NCBI RefSeq assembly: GCF_030704535.1 | Contig: NC_081809.1 | Span: forward strand, 947,501-1,011,500 | Direction: 5' to 3' | Source of the DNA: Vitis vinifera | Lineage: Eukaryota > Streptophyta > Magnoliopsida > Vitales > Vitaceae | DNA length: 64,000 bases | Part shown: piece after piece, positions 11,943-42,608 of the stretch | Layout of the letters: every line of letters starts with the position of its first letter | Position numbering within the stretch: position 1 is the stretch's first letter | Translations under genes and position numbers: made by a program | The notes under the pieces: generated by a model | What the model was told of the DNA's origin: nothing | The model's input: the letters and a program-made list of their open reading frames with translations, nothing else | Databases searched by the model: none

Positions 11943-14421
11943 TGTGGATTGAAGATAGAGAGAAATGAGATACAGAGACGCCGGGTGAAAGAGATCTGAG
12001 GAGATTTGAAGTTGCCTTCGAGTATTTGGTTTTGGAGTTATGAGGAGGTTGGGGGTGGAGGCTTTGATGAGTGCGGGCGGAGATATCAAAGTGTGGGCGG
12101 ATAAACCACCTTACTGACACCTTTCACGTTTCGCTTTCTTGTTAGGGTCGAGTTAATGGACTGGGTGTTGGATGAGACTTGAAGAGCCCACGCGCCTACA
12201 AAGGGTGACGATGGGCAATCCTCGTAGTGTGGAGGCCCGTTTCGATTGTCTCATGGACCTGTTAGCTAATGTTAAGTTGTAAAGAAAAAGAAAATTAATG
12301 AAAAGGAGAAAGTAAAAAAACATTGATATATATATTTTAAAATATTATATTTCAAATGATCAAAGTACTATTATCTTCTAGGTAGTAATATGGTAATTAT
12401 ATTTGATTTATAATAAAAATAAAATAATAAACATGTTTATGATTCAATATTTGAAATTTATAACTAAAATTATTATATTATATTCTCAAATATAAAAACA
12501 ATATAAAATGATTTATATATTAGTATTATTTTATATATATTTGTTTAGTTTTTTATGATCTATAAATTTAATTTTTTAATCAAAATTATTTGTTTTTACA
12601 AAATGAGTAATATAGAATTAAAAAAATAAATAAAACATATTTGTGATATCTCATATCAATAAATAAAATAAAAAAAGTTTATAGTATCATATATATATAT
12701 ATATATTGGGCTCTTCTCATTTTTATAAACTCATATTAAAGTTATGAATACATATTAAACTTAATACAAATAATATGTACATGGGATAAGAGTATGTTGT
12801 TATATAATAGAATCAAAGTCAATTATTAAACTCAGTATGATGCTGAGTTTAAACGTCGTGAAAATTTATCGAGCCTAAAAGATATACAATTTACATGGAA
12901 GAGACCATAAAGGGTGGTTCGGTTGAATGGCTTTATAATCCCATGGGATGGAACACTCCGAAACAATATCCATATAAGAATAATTAAGTCGTTACATAAT
13001 ATTATTAGAAATAATACTTAACCCTAGCACAACTCCACAAGAGGCATCACGTAAGACGCAATGAGAACATCGTGTCCATCCACATGGGGTGATCATGACA
13101 CTACATAAGTAATGAACTATTCGTAATTATGTAAATACATTTTAAATAAGTAAAAACCCATAATAATCAATATATGCACGAAAATGATTATATAATTATA
13201 AATAATATCATAGCCATACAACAATTTATTGAAGATGAAACAATAGGTACTCATGTCTATAAAATGAAAGTATATCAATAAGGTTAGGAAATTCGAGCAA
13301 CGATGAAAAGTGTCACAATTTTTAATTTTTTAACTTGCTTATAATTTTATATTTATATTTTTTTTTTATAGGGAGTTTTCCCATTACTATATATAAAGTG
13401 TTTTACAAAAAAATAAAAAAAATTATAAAAATAGGTTTATCCCTATATAGAATATTTGGGAACTGGCTGAAAACGTAGATAGATGTTTTGATTAAAATGG
13501 TTAATATTTTTAGGTATAATTGGGACGTTTGGGATTTAAGAGTTTTTTAATGGTTATAATTATTAAATTTAAGTGTAGTGAATTAATTTCCTTTTGTTAA
13601 ATATTGTATTTTCTCTTGTATTTTTTTTTTGGCTCATTTATTTAAATAGAAAATTGAGTATTTACAATATTAAGGCAAAATGAACTATCCACATGCGGTG
13701 CATCTAAACAAAGGTACGAATGTACAGTGAGAGGCACCATCTAGACACACTCCACCTATTACATTACCACCATAAAGCCCTACCACATCATATTATAATA
13801 AATATGAATTGATCACCATGATCATTATCTTAACAAAAGGTTCCTTGCCAGCTCTCATCGGTATAGGAATGAAGCATAATACGCATGTAATGGACTTTTT
13901 GCAAGACTTAAGAATCTCGCCTCGAGAATATATATATATATATATATATAAAATAAGTCAATGTTGCATGCAAAGTGAACGTTCACTCCCTATATATTTG
14001 ATAGAGGTTGATTTTAGTATTATAAAATTTGTTACGACCAACATTTCATTTCATTTAATAGTCTTTCTTTGAACTTTAAACATTATTTTAGTCATTAATA
14101 AATTAATCTGAATAAAAAAAGTATTTAACCAACCAAAAATAAATACACTCAATGACCACTTTAGTACAAGAATCATAACAAATACTTACAATTCATCTCA
14201 ATGTTCACTCATCCAATCCACTCGCAATAACTAGACTACGGGTAGTTGTAAAATAAGTCCTCTCATAAGAAATCATACCTAGTTATAAAAAATAAAATCC
14301 CCGACCCCCATTTGATTTTATTATAAAGAATTGAAAAATAAAATCAAATATAATTCAAATTAATTAAAAATGAATGCATTTTAAAATTATTTAATATTTA
14401 CCTATGAGATGAAAAATAAAT

Positions 14422-14424
<3 letters not shown>

Positions 14425-14473
<49 letters not shown>
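14425..14473. repeat. (AT)n microsatellite
   Basis: About 24 AT dinucleotides without interruption inside AT-rich DNA that looks like a decayed MITE. It is a likely site of length variation. Confidence 0.9.
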
Positions 14474-14478
<5 letters not shown>

Positions 14479-14809
14479 TTTATTCACATTAAATTTATTT
14501 TTATTTTTATTTTCTTATCATTTTCCTTCTAATAATTATTTCAAAAAAAACAAGTTATTTTTTAGAACAAATTTATGCAATTTCGAGTTTTTTTTTGTAT
14601 GTTTTGGACAATTATTGAAAATATAAAAAATACTATAAATATTTTTAATAATAATAAAAATATGAAAAATACTTTAAAACTTTTTATACTATGTATAAAA
14701 TCTAATGTACTTCATAAAAATTAAATTAAGAAAATTATTTATTTTTCATATCTAAGATCCCAAATTCTTGAAATAATATAAAGAATTATTTCCAATAAGT
14801 CTTCTCAAA

Positions 14810-15100
14810 ATATGTTCCATATGTTTTCAATTGTTTTCAGTGAAATTGAAGCTGAATCATCATAAATGTCACCACCCATGGGACTGTTTTTGTCTTTGTC
14901 CGCCTTGGCTTCAGCATCATTGACATACTCTTTTGGCTTCCTCGCTGTGTTCTTTTCCCGAGAAATGATGGTTGGTAAACAAAATTCCGGAGAAGGAACT
15001 TTCTGAGCTTTACATCAGGCACGGACTCGGTCTTGGCGGTTACAAATAAGGCCATTGAGTCGGTGGCCGTATCTGCCTTTTCTTGCATTGATAATGGCCA
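14810..15100 (-). pseudogene. Frameshifted coding relic of unknown family
   Basis: On the minus strand this 0.3-kb stretch is much less AT-rich than its surroundings and reads as protein in two frames. The upstream half reads MQEKADTATDSMALFVTAK and onward to LRKFLLRN. From about 14960 downwards another frame reads REKNTARKPKEYVND, then EAKADKDKN and GGDIYDDSAS. The switch implies one indel. No domain is recognised and no splice-consistent continuation was found, so this looks like a gene fragment rather than a gene. Confidence 0.35.
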
Positions 15101-15235
15101 CTGATTCTGGGTGTTTTATTTTATGTCGCTGCATGTATCTACACAAATTAAGTTATAATTATGTCACGTGTTGGAATTATGAATTTTAGGAAAAAAGAAA
15201 AAAAATATTAGATAGTACATTAACCTCGAACCTTA

Positions 15236-15313
15236 GGTTATGTTGGTTCCCGCAAATGCAAGGAACAGAAATTAGAAAAGAAAAGCAGGAAATTTTGAAA
15301 AAATGAAAAAAAA

Positions 15314-15354
<41 letters not shown>

Positions 15355-15815
15355 CATTTTAATAATTTTAATATTTTTGTATATTTTTTCAAAAAATTTT
15401 CATATATTTAACTCTTCTATATAAAAATTAATGAATTAAAAAATATTTAAATTTTTTAATAATTTTAATTATATTTAACTTTATTCTGTATTTTTTTTAT
15501 AAATAATTAAATATAAGAAAATTATTTTTTTAAGATTCAACAAAAAAAATGTTTTAAAAAAATTATTTTCTCATATTTCATTTTATTATGAGAAATATGA
15601 TAGAAAATCAAATATAATTTAAATTTATGTATTTTAAAATTGTTTTATCTTTATATAGGAAAATAAGTGAAATAAATTTGTAAAAACTTATAAAAATAAT
15701 TTATTGACTTTCAGTTTATTTTTTATTTGTATTCATTTTTTCTAACATTCTATTTTTCCTCTCTATTTTTTTCCCTGGTATTTTCCCTCAAGCTTTTTGA
15801 AAACCGAACATAGTC
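15236..15815 (+). mobile_element. Tourist-like MITE (family B), 580 bp
   Basis: It begins GGTTATGTTGGTTCCC and ends AAAACCGAACATAGTC, with TTA on both sides (15233-15235 and 15816-15818), as expected for PIF/Harbinger-type insertion. The interior (GAAAATCAAATATAAT..., then a pyrimidine-rich right third with CCTCTCTAT and TTTTCCCTCAA) matches the elements at 17250-17458 and 41276-41586 in the same orientation. It contains an (AT)n tract at 15318-15352. Confidence 0.7.
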
Positions 15816-15818
15816 TTA

Positions 15819-16060
15819 GGTGGTGTTTATTTATTTGGTTTTTTAAGGAAAACAGTTTTGTTTTCAGAATTATAAATTTTTTATTAAATAGAAAAAACCA
15901 AAATAGGCATTTTTTTTTCTAAATATAAAAAATAATATATTGGTTATTTTACTTTTTAACACTTAATATAAATAAAATACTACAAAAACAAAAACTTAAT
16001 ATTTAATATTATTAAGTATTAAGGTTATATTTAGAATTAAGTAAAAAAACAAATACCACT
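15819..16060 (-). mobile_element. Tourist-like MITE (family A), 242 bp
   Basis: Left end GGTGGTGTTTATTTATTTGG, right end AAAAAAACAAATACCACT, flanked by TTA (15816-15818 and 16061-16063). The reverse complement of its right half (ttacttaattctaaatataa, then accttaatacttaat) matches the left half of the element at 30961-31237, so the two are the same family in opposite orientation. It abuts the element at 15236-15815 and shares one TTA with it. Confidence 0.7.
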
Positions 16061-16063
16061 TTA

Positions 16064-18990
16064 ATGTTTTTCTTATTTCTTTGATACTTTTCAGGAACTA
16101 ACCCGAGCTAAGTCTAAGCATATGTGATAATCCTCCAATATATCACTTTTTAAAACAAATTTCAAATCATAATTTCTTCTAATACTGTTGTGATTTAAAT
16201 TCATATAAATATGAAAAAAGTTATACCATTACTATGTTTTAATTTGAATGAAGCACTATTAAAATGTTTTCATTTTATTATTATTTGTAAGAAAGTATAT
16301 CAATAGACAATATTCGCAAGGTTAATCCAAATTCTTAAAAGCTCCTAAAGTCAATCCAAATTTATTAATTATCCATTGTTATCATTAGTTCTTATTCTTA
16401 TCTTTAATGATAGGCAGATGATAAAAGACTAAAAGTACACCATACACAGAATTTATTCTACGAAGGCGTTGACGGCTAAGAAATACATTTGGTCCGTGGC
16501 ATATTCTTGTTTTTTTATTTATTTTTTATTTTTATTCTTTCCTACTGATTTCTACGAACAACAAAATTCAGGTCATTCTATCTAGTTGATACATAGTATG
16601 GAACCCAAATTTTACAAATTAAAATGAAAATTAAGCATTTATTTGGCTGTAATTATCGTAAAGATACTTTTTAAGTAAAAATAATTATGTGTCGACTAAG
16701 AAATCAGTTTAAGTAATTCTTTAAATTTTTAATAAGGATTTTTCTTTCTTGATAAAAGTATTATTAAATATTAAAATAAAATTAATTCGTACAAATAATT
16801 AGATTTAAAATACGATTTGATAATAATTTTATGAAATATTTATAGTTTTTTAATATTTAAAAATTTTTAATTTTCAAATATTATAAATATTAAAAACACT
16901 TTATAAAATTACTAATAAAAATACTTTTAAAGTAGGTTTGATAATGATTCAATAAAGTGTTTATAACATTTTATAATTTTTTATTTTTAAAATATTAAAA
17001 TAATTATAAATATTTTATAAAATTACATTCAAACACACTCTTATAATGCATGAGAAACGATTTTAAAATGATTAGAAGTTTGAAGTCTTGCTTTAAAGAA
17101 ATTATATATTTGAGAAACATCTAAATTTTATTTTTAAAATCTAAAAATTCCTGATTTATGAATATTCATTTAGTGAGTTTTATTTTTTAATACACATTTT
17201 CATAAATAACACATCACTAAGAGCCCAGTTCATATTGGTTTTTAATTAAGACCATGTTTAGTCTATTGAGAATACCAAGGAAATAAAAAAAATATTCAGT
17301 ATACAAAAATTAAATATAATTAAAATTAATTAAAATTTTATTTAATTAAAATCGATTTTAATTAGCATATAATTTTTTTTTTTTTTTTATCTTTCCATTT
17401 TTTCTCTTTATTTTTTTCCCTACCATTTTCTCTTAAAATTATGGGACCAAACATATCCTAAAAACTTTTCTTAAAAATTATTTTTTGAATAATTACCTAT
17501 AAATGATCAATCGGTGGTCACTTCATGTGATTCTTTAAAGTTTTAAAAAATATTTTTAAAAGTTTTTTAAACGTGTCATTTTAATAAGAAAGTGCTTACA
17601 ATTACCTCAAATTTACTTCTAGACTGATTCTAAAAATGATATTCAAACCTTTCATTTTATTTTTATTTTTTTAATGTTCAAATACCAATCAATTATGCTT
17701 AAAAATGTTTTTGATCAAAGCAATAGATACAAAATGTGATTAAATAAAGATAAATAAGGAAAATACAATATCAACCCAAACATAGGAGAAACATTTGGAG
17801 TTTAATACTTATATTATTTGAACAAAACTATTATTAACACGTTGGAAGATAAAATAATTCAAATAAAAAAACTTATTTTATCAAAGAAAAATATTTAGTA
17901 CGGAATATCACAAGTGTTAAATTGGTGGAAATGAGAATAAATGTCTAGTATTATCTTACAATTTGAAAAACAATAAATGACAAGGCTTTTATATCATAGC
18001 TTGCAACTTTCTTTTTTAAATAAGAAGTGTTTATAAATCCTTTAATGTGAAATTGTTTTCTAATTAATTAAATAGAGTCTATTTATAATTTTAAATTTAT
18101 TATATTAAAAAATAACAATAAAATAATTTTTTAATATCAATTTCATTTATGAGAATTAGATGATGTTTGTTTTTTGATTAAGTAAAAAACAAAATATTTG
18201 AGTTTTTATATTTAATTAAAAGTAACCCGTTAATATCTATCAATATAATTAAATTAATTTATTGATAACAATTTTTTTTTAGATATAAAAAGTTCACTTT
18301 AATTATATTAGTTCACATTAACACATTATTTTTAACTAAATAAAAAAGTAAAATATTTTGATTTTTTTTATTAAGCTCACAAACAATTGCTAATAAAAAT
18401 TTTATATTTAAAAATAAATAAATTTTAGTATAAAATGATTTAATAATAAAAATATTTATTTTACACAGATGGTAAAAATAGAATAAATTTTATTAAAAAT
18501 ATTTTTATTAAATAAATTAGTTGATGTTTAGGTATTTTTAAGTTTTAGTAGTTTGCAATTTGTATTGAACATTAATAAAAAAATAAAGTTATTAAAATTT
18601 TTCTATTTTTCAGTAACCATATATTTCATAAAACACCCTTTAAAATTTTCATAATCTATAATTAAAGAGTTTTATTTATTTTTAAAATAATAAAAGAAGA
18701 CAATTTGTTAGAGGCTAATGAAAATTTTTAAGAAGTCTTTAGTTCATTAAAGTTGGTTGCGAACTAAGGTTATAAAAATAAACTAAAACTTTTAATACTT
18801 GGTAATTAATAATTATTTTCTCAAATAAAAATCCAAATGGTCAGAGCCTTGGTAATTGTCTCCATAACCAGCGATCCGTTGATGCAACGTGTGGTCTCTG
18901 TCCAATATTTGGACCCAGAAGGCGCAACCGTGGCTCGTATTATAAACCTATAACAAAGGTCGGACATATAGGGTGGCTTAGTTCACGAGC
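16064..18990. other. AT-rich intergenic DNA upstream of PP4R3
   Basis: No coding segment is visible on either strand. Imperfect AT-rich fold-back sequence occurs at about 16795-17044. A family B MITE sits at 17250-17458. A possible decayed family A end (gatgatgtttgttttttgat) occurs near 18161. The rest is low-complexity AT-rich DNA in which I see nothing further. Confidence 0.5.
17250..17458 (+). mobile_element. Tourist-like MITE (family B), about 209 bp
   Basis: It begins GACCATGTTTAG and ends GGGACCAAACATATCC, with TAA on both sides (17247-17249 and 17459-17461). The interior AAATATAATTAAAATTAA and the pyrimidine-rich right part (TTTCTCTTTATTTTTTTCCC) match the 15236 and 41276 elements. 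Confidence 0.6.
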
Positions 18991-19039
18991 CCGCATGTTT
19001 TTCCACGTTAACCATCATTGTCCGCTCACCCACTGTGGC

Positions 19040-19082
19040 ACGGTCACGTGCTTCCAGAGTAGTCCGCGACGCACACGTGTTT
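19040..19082 (+). promoter_or_regulatory. Paired G-boxes upstream of PP4R3
   Basis: Two CACGTG hexamers at 19045-19050 and 19074-19079, 29 bp apart and about 490-520 bp before the PP4R3 start codon. CACGTG is the core bound by plant bZIP and bHLH factors. The surrounding 18.85-19.56 kb is clearly GC-richer than the DNA to its left, as expected for promoter and 5' UTR. Confidence 0.5.
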
Positions 19083-19416
19083 ATTCTCCAGGCATCAATC
19101 AAAGGAATCTGTGTGCGTCCCTCAGTAACAGCCCCGTATGGGTCCCACTCATAGACAGGCTCCGGTCCGGACGAATAGAGATGGGGAAAAAATAGGAAGC
19201 GCGTGGACTTGCGTTCTCACGGTGGCTGCTGCGTATTTATTGGGAAAAAGAAGGGGTAGAATGGGGATTTCGGGGTCTCATAGACATGGGTATTAGTTTT
19301 TCTACTTCTCTTATCGAAGGTTTTGGGGACAGACACTTCACAGAAAAGAATAAAAAGGAAAAGAGCGAGGAAGAGAGAGAAAGCGGGAGGAAAATCGAAG
19401 TGTCGCTGCTACGTCA

Positions 19417-19440
19417 ATGGCGGTTAGGGTTTTCAATTGA
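19417..19440 (+). other. Short upstream ORF in the PP4R3 leader
   Basis: ATG at 19417 opens a 7-codon frame (MAVRVFN, stop TGA) that ends 122 bp before the main start at 19563, in a CT-rich stretch that looks like 5' UTR. The context caATGG is reasonable for initiation, so it may reduce translation of the main frame if it lies in the transcript. Confidence 0.4.
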
Positions 19441-19562
19441 TCGCCCGTATCGGAATCTCCCTCCTGTTCCATCTCTCCATCTCTCTCCCCGTCCTCAAAA
19501 CCCTAATTCTAAACACTTCAATTCAATCTCTGCAATCTTCAATTCGGGAAGCGAGAGCTGTG

Positions 19563-35661
<16,099 letters not shown>

Positions 35662-36780
35662 GTTATGTCTCAGAACCTTATTCAGCAAGGTGACTTTTTC
35701 ATTCTGTGTTTTATTCAATTGGTGTATGTGCTTGGGAGAATCAGTCCTGGGCTATCAAATGGGTCAGCTTACTCGAGAAGAAGGAAAGAAACAATCACAT
35801 AAGAAGGGGATAACATTGGACAACGCCTTTCCCTTGCTAGAAGAGGATACTGTACAGTGCCACAAGGGGCGGGAAGTTCATAGTCTCATAACATGGGCCG
35901 GCCTTCCCTTCGTCTGGTCTTCCCAATCCCAATGCTTTCAGCTGAGTAATTGTTGCTTTTTGTAAAACATTCATTAGCACTAATTTCCATTTTCCAATTT
36001 TCTCCTCTTTTTCTTCTTTGATTCCTGTTTCCTCCTTTTTCAGTTATGTGAACCATATAATAGAAAAGGGGCACAAAAATATTTGCCCCCCATATAGTTC
36101 CTCTTATTGTTCAATTTTGTGGTGGGTGTGAGTGTTAGAGAAGGTGGTTTAGTGAGTTGGTTTGAGGCTGATTTTTCTCACGTGGCAGTGGTAAACAATC
36201 AGCTTCTATAAACCATTGTAAATTAGGCTTTTTTTATAACCTTGTGCCATGCAACTTAATGACATCTAAAGGATTCTTCCATTCTTGAGCTTGGTTTCGT
36301 GTTTTTGTATGTTCGATACAAACAGAATATAATCTTCAATTCACCTCCTCTGTCGCTAACAAGCAACACGGGGGTATTACTTGTGGGGGCTAAACTGATT
36401 TCTCTGTACTCAAACGCCAGACCCCAAATTTGGGACCATCAGTCCGATGGTGTATTAAAGCATTCAACATTTCAAGAATCAATTCGAGTTCCAGTTTGAT
36501 ATGATAAGTACTGCTTTGTTTACGCCAACTTTAATCCCATTTGTTGCTCTCGTTGGATTACAAGGATGACAATATTGAATCTATTTTACATCCTTACTTT
36601 GGCAGCATTTTTCTTTTTTGGTTGAGTCTATGGAAGTTGATATTTCATTTCTAGTTTTAGTTGGAGATAAAAATAAAAGGTAAAATTAAATGTGTTTTTG
36701 ATAGGGTAATCTTAATGTTATTAAGGGAGTATCCTGTATTGCTGGATTAAAACTTTTGTCATCACTCCTTCAACGACGCG
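35662..36780. other. PP4R3 3' UTR and spacer to OEP16-2
   Basis: The 3' UTR of PP4R3 probably occupies the first few hundred bases. The rest is unremarkable spacer with no coding segment recognised on either strand. Confidence 0.45.
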
Positions 36781-36832
36781 TGGTGAATTCGAAGCATCGC
36801 CACGAAGTCCGGACAACGGTTGAGGCTAAGTT

Positions 36833-36860
36833 GACACGTAAGGTCTTGGAAACACGTGTC
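36833..36860 (+). promoter_or_regulatory. Two ABRE-like boxes upstream of OEP16-2
   Basis: GACACGTA at 36833-36840 (the reverse complement contains ACGTGTC) and CACGTGTC at 36853-36860 lie 13 bp apart and 160-190 bp before the start codon. ACGTGTC is the ABA-response element bound by ABF/ABI5-type bZIPs, and paired ABREs are the usual functional arrangement. OEP16-2 in Arabidopsis is known as the seed (S) isoform, so this fits ABA/seed control. Confidence 0.6.
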
Positions 36861-37021
36861 GTCACTCCTTCCTGAGACCCCTTCTCATTCACCGTTCACC
36901 CGCTCTCTTTTCGCTCTCTCTTCAACTCTTAACTGCCATCCGCATTCTTCTTCCATCTCAAACATCTCCCAGTTCCAGTGAGTTTGTGAAGGATTGAAGT
37001 GAAAAGGAAAAGGGAAGGAAG

Positions 37022-39326
37022 ATGAGCAGTAATCTAGAAACTCGATCTCTTCTGGACGAGCTTCGTGATTTCGACAAAGGCGGCTTCTTCGACCTCGGCC
37101 ATCCTCTCCTCAACCGCTTCGCTGAGAGCTTCGTCAAAGCCGCAGGGGTACTCTTTCAATTCTCTTTCTCCATCTCTCTTTACTACCATAAATGGAAACA
37201 TGTTCTGTGTCTCTGAATGATGAGTGAGTGACTTTGTTTCACAGATTGGAGCCATTCAGGCTGTGTCCCGCGAGGCTTATTTCACCGCCATTGAAGGTAC
37301 GTCTGATTGTTGTGTACGATTACAGTTTGTCCACCCCTCCCTCCTTCCCCCTTGTTCATATAAAGGATATTGAGAATGCATGCCGATGTGCATCAGGCTC
37401 TGGGCTCGAATCCCCTGGTGGTGTGACAGAGGTCACAGTTGGTGGCAAAAAACAACGTTTTCCGGATCTCAAAGGTATGTCGATGGTACGCTTCCCGTAG
37501 CTTTAGCGATCCATGACACATTTTCTATATTTATGCATATAAGTATACATATGTTCAGAGCCCTTACCCTAAATCCAATCCCACCATTCCCACCCTGAAT
37601 CCTAAACAACATGCAATCAAATATGTAGTTGTGTTGATTGGATTTAAGATAGTAAGTTATTGGTCAACTCCATGAACAAACCTGATTGTTCAAATATTGT
37701 TGAATTAATCTACTTAGATATTGTATTAGCTCTGTCTTATTACTGCTTCTTATCTTTGCAGGAGAAAGCAGCAGAAAATCTCTTGAAGCCCTGGTAAGCT
37801 GCAGATTCTTCCATATATGCTTAGCAACGAGATCTGGGCAAATCTTTTTTAGTTTGTGGGGTTTCTCTGGTGTGATTGAAGGACTGCTGTGTTATTTCTC
37901 TAAAAGATAAAAATGGATGCCTTGTTTCACTAGTAGAGGCAGCAGGATCTAGTGCCAATTGGTCATTGGCTTACTTGTTGGGGAAGGAGGGATATAAACT
38001 TAAAGGAGATAAATACTAGTTAGTTCTTCAATTTTGATGTTCAGTGTAATGCTTTCTCATTAGTGGACTATGTAAATGGTTGCTTGCAATCTTTTTCAGG
38101 TGAAGAGCACAGGAAAAGAATCTCTTCAATGGGGTAATTAAGTTTATCTACCTGAATTTGAATCCTTTTTTTTCTCTTTATTGTTGGAAATTAATTTTCT
38201 AAGGGTTGTCAACTTCAATGATGGAACATTCCCTGTTCTTGGACCTGTCTCAAGACTTGATTGTGAGAGCATGGGTCATTTCAATCTTGATACTGGAGGC
38301 CTTTCCTGCTCTCTTAGTATGAATATCAAGATTTGAGACATTATTGCCATGGTATTCAAACTGCGGCTCATAATTTGGGATTGCCAAGTAGAGAAACCCC
38401 TGCTCTATATATTGAGTGATCAAATTGTTCTGATGCTTGCACATAGCTCCTAGTACATATGTGGAGGGGAAAGGATATAACATTTGCTTTTGTGTCGCAG
38501 GACTAGCAGCAGGAATGTATTCAGGTCTCACCTATGGTCTAAAGGAGGCTCGTGGTGCTCATGATTGGGTAAGGTTCCTATTTACAGTATCCTGGCGAAT
38601 TCCCATGATAAATCCTAGTGAATTGGTATATATACAATCCTATTTCCTAGCAATCTCCACAGGAGATTGAAAAGGATTTTGATTGGCTGTTATATTCCCT
38701 TATTTGTTCACTTTTGGCCTAAGCGGCATCAATTTGCCTCTATTTTTAAGCCGACAGCAACAGTAGATCCTTTGCATTTGGGTTCCATATGGTGACTCAC
38801 TTCCTAAAACATTTTCCCTTTTCATCTCTCCTAATTTTCTACTCTTTGCATTCAAATAAGCTGTAATATCTAGCCTACTGTGCAAGGAGATCTCATTAGC
38901 TCTGTTAAGCTTCTTAATCCCAGTTTTTATGACCGAAGGTTCATTGGGTAAATTAAATCGAAACATACTCAGATCAGCACCACTTCTTCCATTGCTTTTC
39001 CATGTTTTAAGAACAACATAGCTAAAGCTTCATTCTATGCATGTTATGAAGAGCAATTGATACTCCCATGTTTCAAGATCCAGCCCTGTTGTGAACTTTC
39101 TTCCCATCACCAATACAATCTTCTTTCAGGAAATATGCTCAGTTTTCAATGCCTTGGTGTCAAACTTTGTGTTTGGTTGCAGAAAAACAGTGCAGTAGCA
39201 GGAGCAGTTACAGGTGTGGCGCTGGCTCTTACATCCAACGACACTTCCCATGAACAGATTGTTCAATGTGCCATCACTGGAGCCGCCATCTCCACTGCTG
39301 CTAATCTCCTTACAGGGATATTCTAA
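37022..39326 (+). CDS. OEP162: Outer envelope pore protein 16-2 (OEP16-S type)
   Basis: Plastid outer-envelope member of the PRAT family (Tim17/22/23 relatives), implicated in amino-acid transport, mainly in seeds. Exons: 37022-37147, 37245-37296, 37397-37474, 37762-37793, 38100-38133, 38501-38568, 39183-39326. They total 534 nt, 177 aa, with all frames continuous. The start MSSNLETRSLLDELRDFDKG, the segment FDLGHPLLNR, the internal SREAYFTAIE and the loop VGGKKQRFPDLKGESSRKS mark isoform 2; isoform 1 lacks this extra loop as I recall the family. Gly/Ala-rich hydrophobic helices follow: WGLAAGMYSGLTYGLKEA (around 110-127), then NSAVAGAVTGVALALTS and CAITGAAISTAANLL to the end. There is no transit peptide, as usual for this protein. 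ABRE-like boxes stand upstream. Confidence 0.95.
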
Positions 39327-40380
39327 GTCGGTAATGCAGTGAGAGAAACTTTTGTCTTCTGTCCATCTAGATGTATGAACTACCTAGTACTCGCCTAAGT
39401 AAATGTTGATTATTAGGTTTGTCTTCTGCACTGGATTCTGAAGAAACATGTAGTTTCCACTTTTCTTGGGATCATATTTGGTTTAACCTAAAAAGTAATT
39501 TGTGAATGATGTCCGATGGCAATACGAGAGCGGAACTAGTTTTATGTTGGAAACTTGGGACTAGTTAAAGCAAAATGTGATTTTCAAAATCATGTCAGGC
39601 TTGCAGCCAACGGATATATTATCAACAAAGTTAAATTCATTTTTATCATTTTTGATTTATTAAGTTAAAAAATTTGAACCTTTATATAACTTATTATTTT
39701 CTTAATTGGTTAAGGTATCCAAGAACTTAAATAAATTCAATTGCATCATAAGGTGAATGATATTTATACAAACCCGATATGTATAAAAGTTATGAATCTA
39801 ATCGTACAATAAATTGAAGAAAAATTGCACTTTTATGTGCTAGAGTGTTCCTTATGAGTGTTGGAATGATTTTTAAAAGAGCAATTGATTCATACCCTTG
39901 GACCCTTTGAATTATCATTAGGCTGGCCAATATAATTTTTTATTTACTTACCTGTCAACCGTCCTCACTAATAGTCAATGGCTTGGTCTCAATGACCAAA
40001 GGAGTCCAAAGAGAAGTACATAGGTTGGTCCAATAATATTTGAAACAAAATTATCCATATAAGTTTAACTAATCCAACTCACTAAAAGCCAAATGGAGAA
40101 GAATTCAAAGTCATATGCAATATATCGACAATTAGGATGAAGATTAGGACTTCATATTATTAGACTATATCATACATAATATAAAAAATGTTTCAATGTT
40201 TTTGTATTAAAAATGTCAAAATGGCCACCTTTTTCAAAATATTTTCATATTTGACAGCCTTATTCCACTTTTTTCCCAAATAAAAATCCATCCAAACAGG
40301 GCCTAAGGGGTATTAAGGTAATTCCTAATTTAGCCCAATCACAATCATTCACACGGCAATAAATGTCAAGACTACCCCTC
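39327..40380. other. OEP16-2 3' UTR and spacer
   Basis: No coding segment is recognised. The first 200-300 bases are presumably the OEP16-2 3' UTR, and the remainder is AT-rich spacer leading to the ZCCHC10-like promoter. Confidence 0.4.

Positions 40381-42608
<2,228 letters not shown>

Larger units (their letters stand above)
12121..15232. other. AT-rich intergenic DNA upstream of LPD
   Basis: After the LPD promoter region (immediately right of 11942) there is very AT-rich sequence without recognisable genes. It contains AT microsatellites near 12688-12706, 13928-13950 and 14425-14473. The surroundings of the last one (about 14290-14560) resemble the interior of the Tourist-like elements at 15236, 17250 and 41276, so they are probably another decayed copy. 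A coding relic at 14837-15100 is listed separately. Confidence 0.5.
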
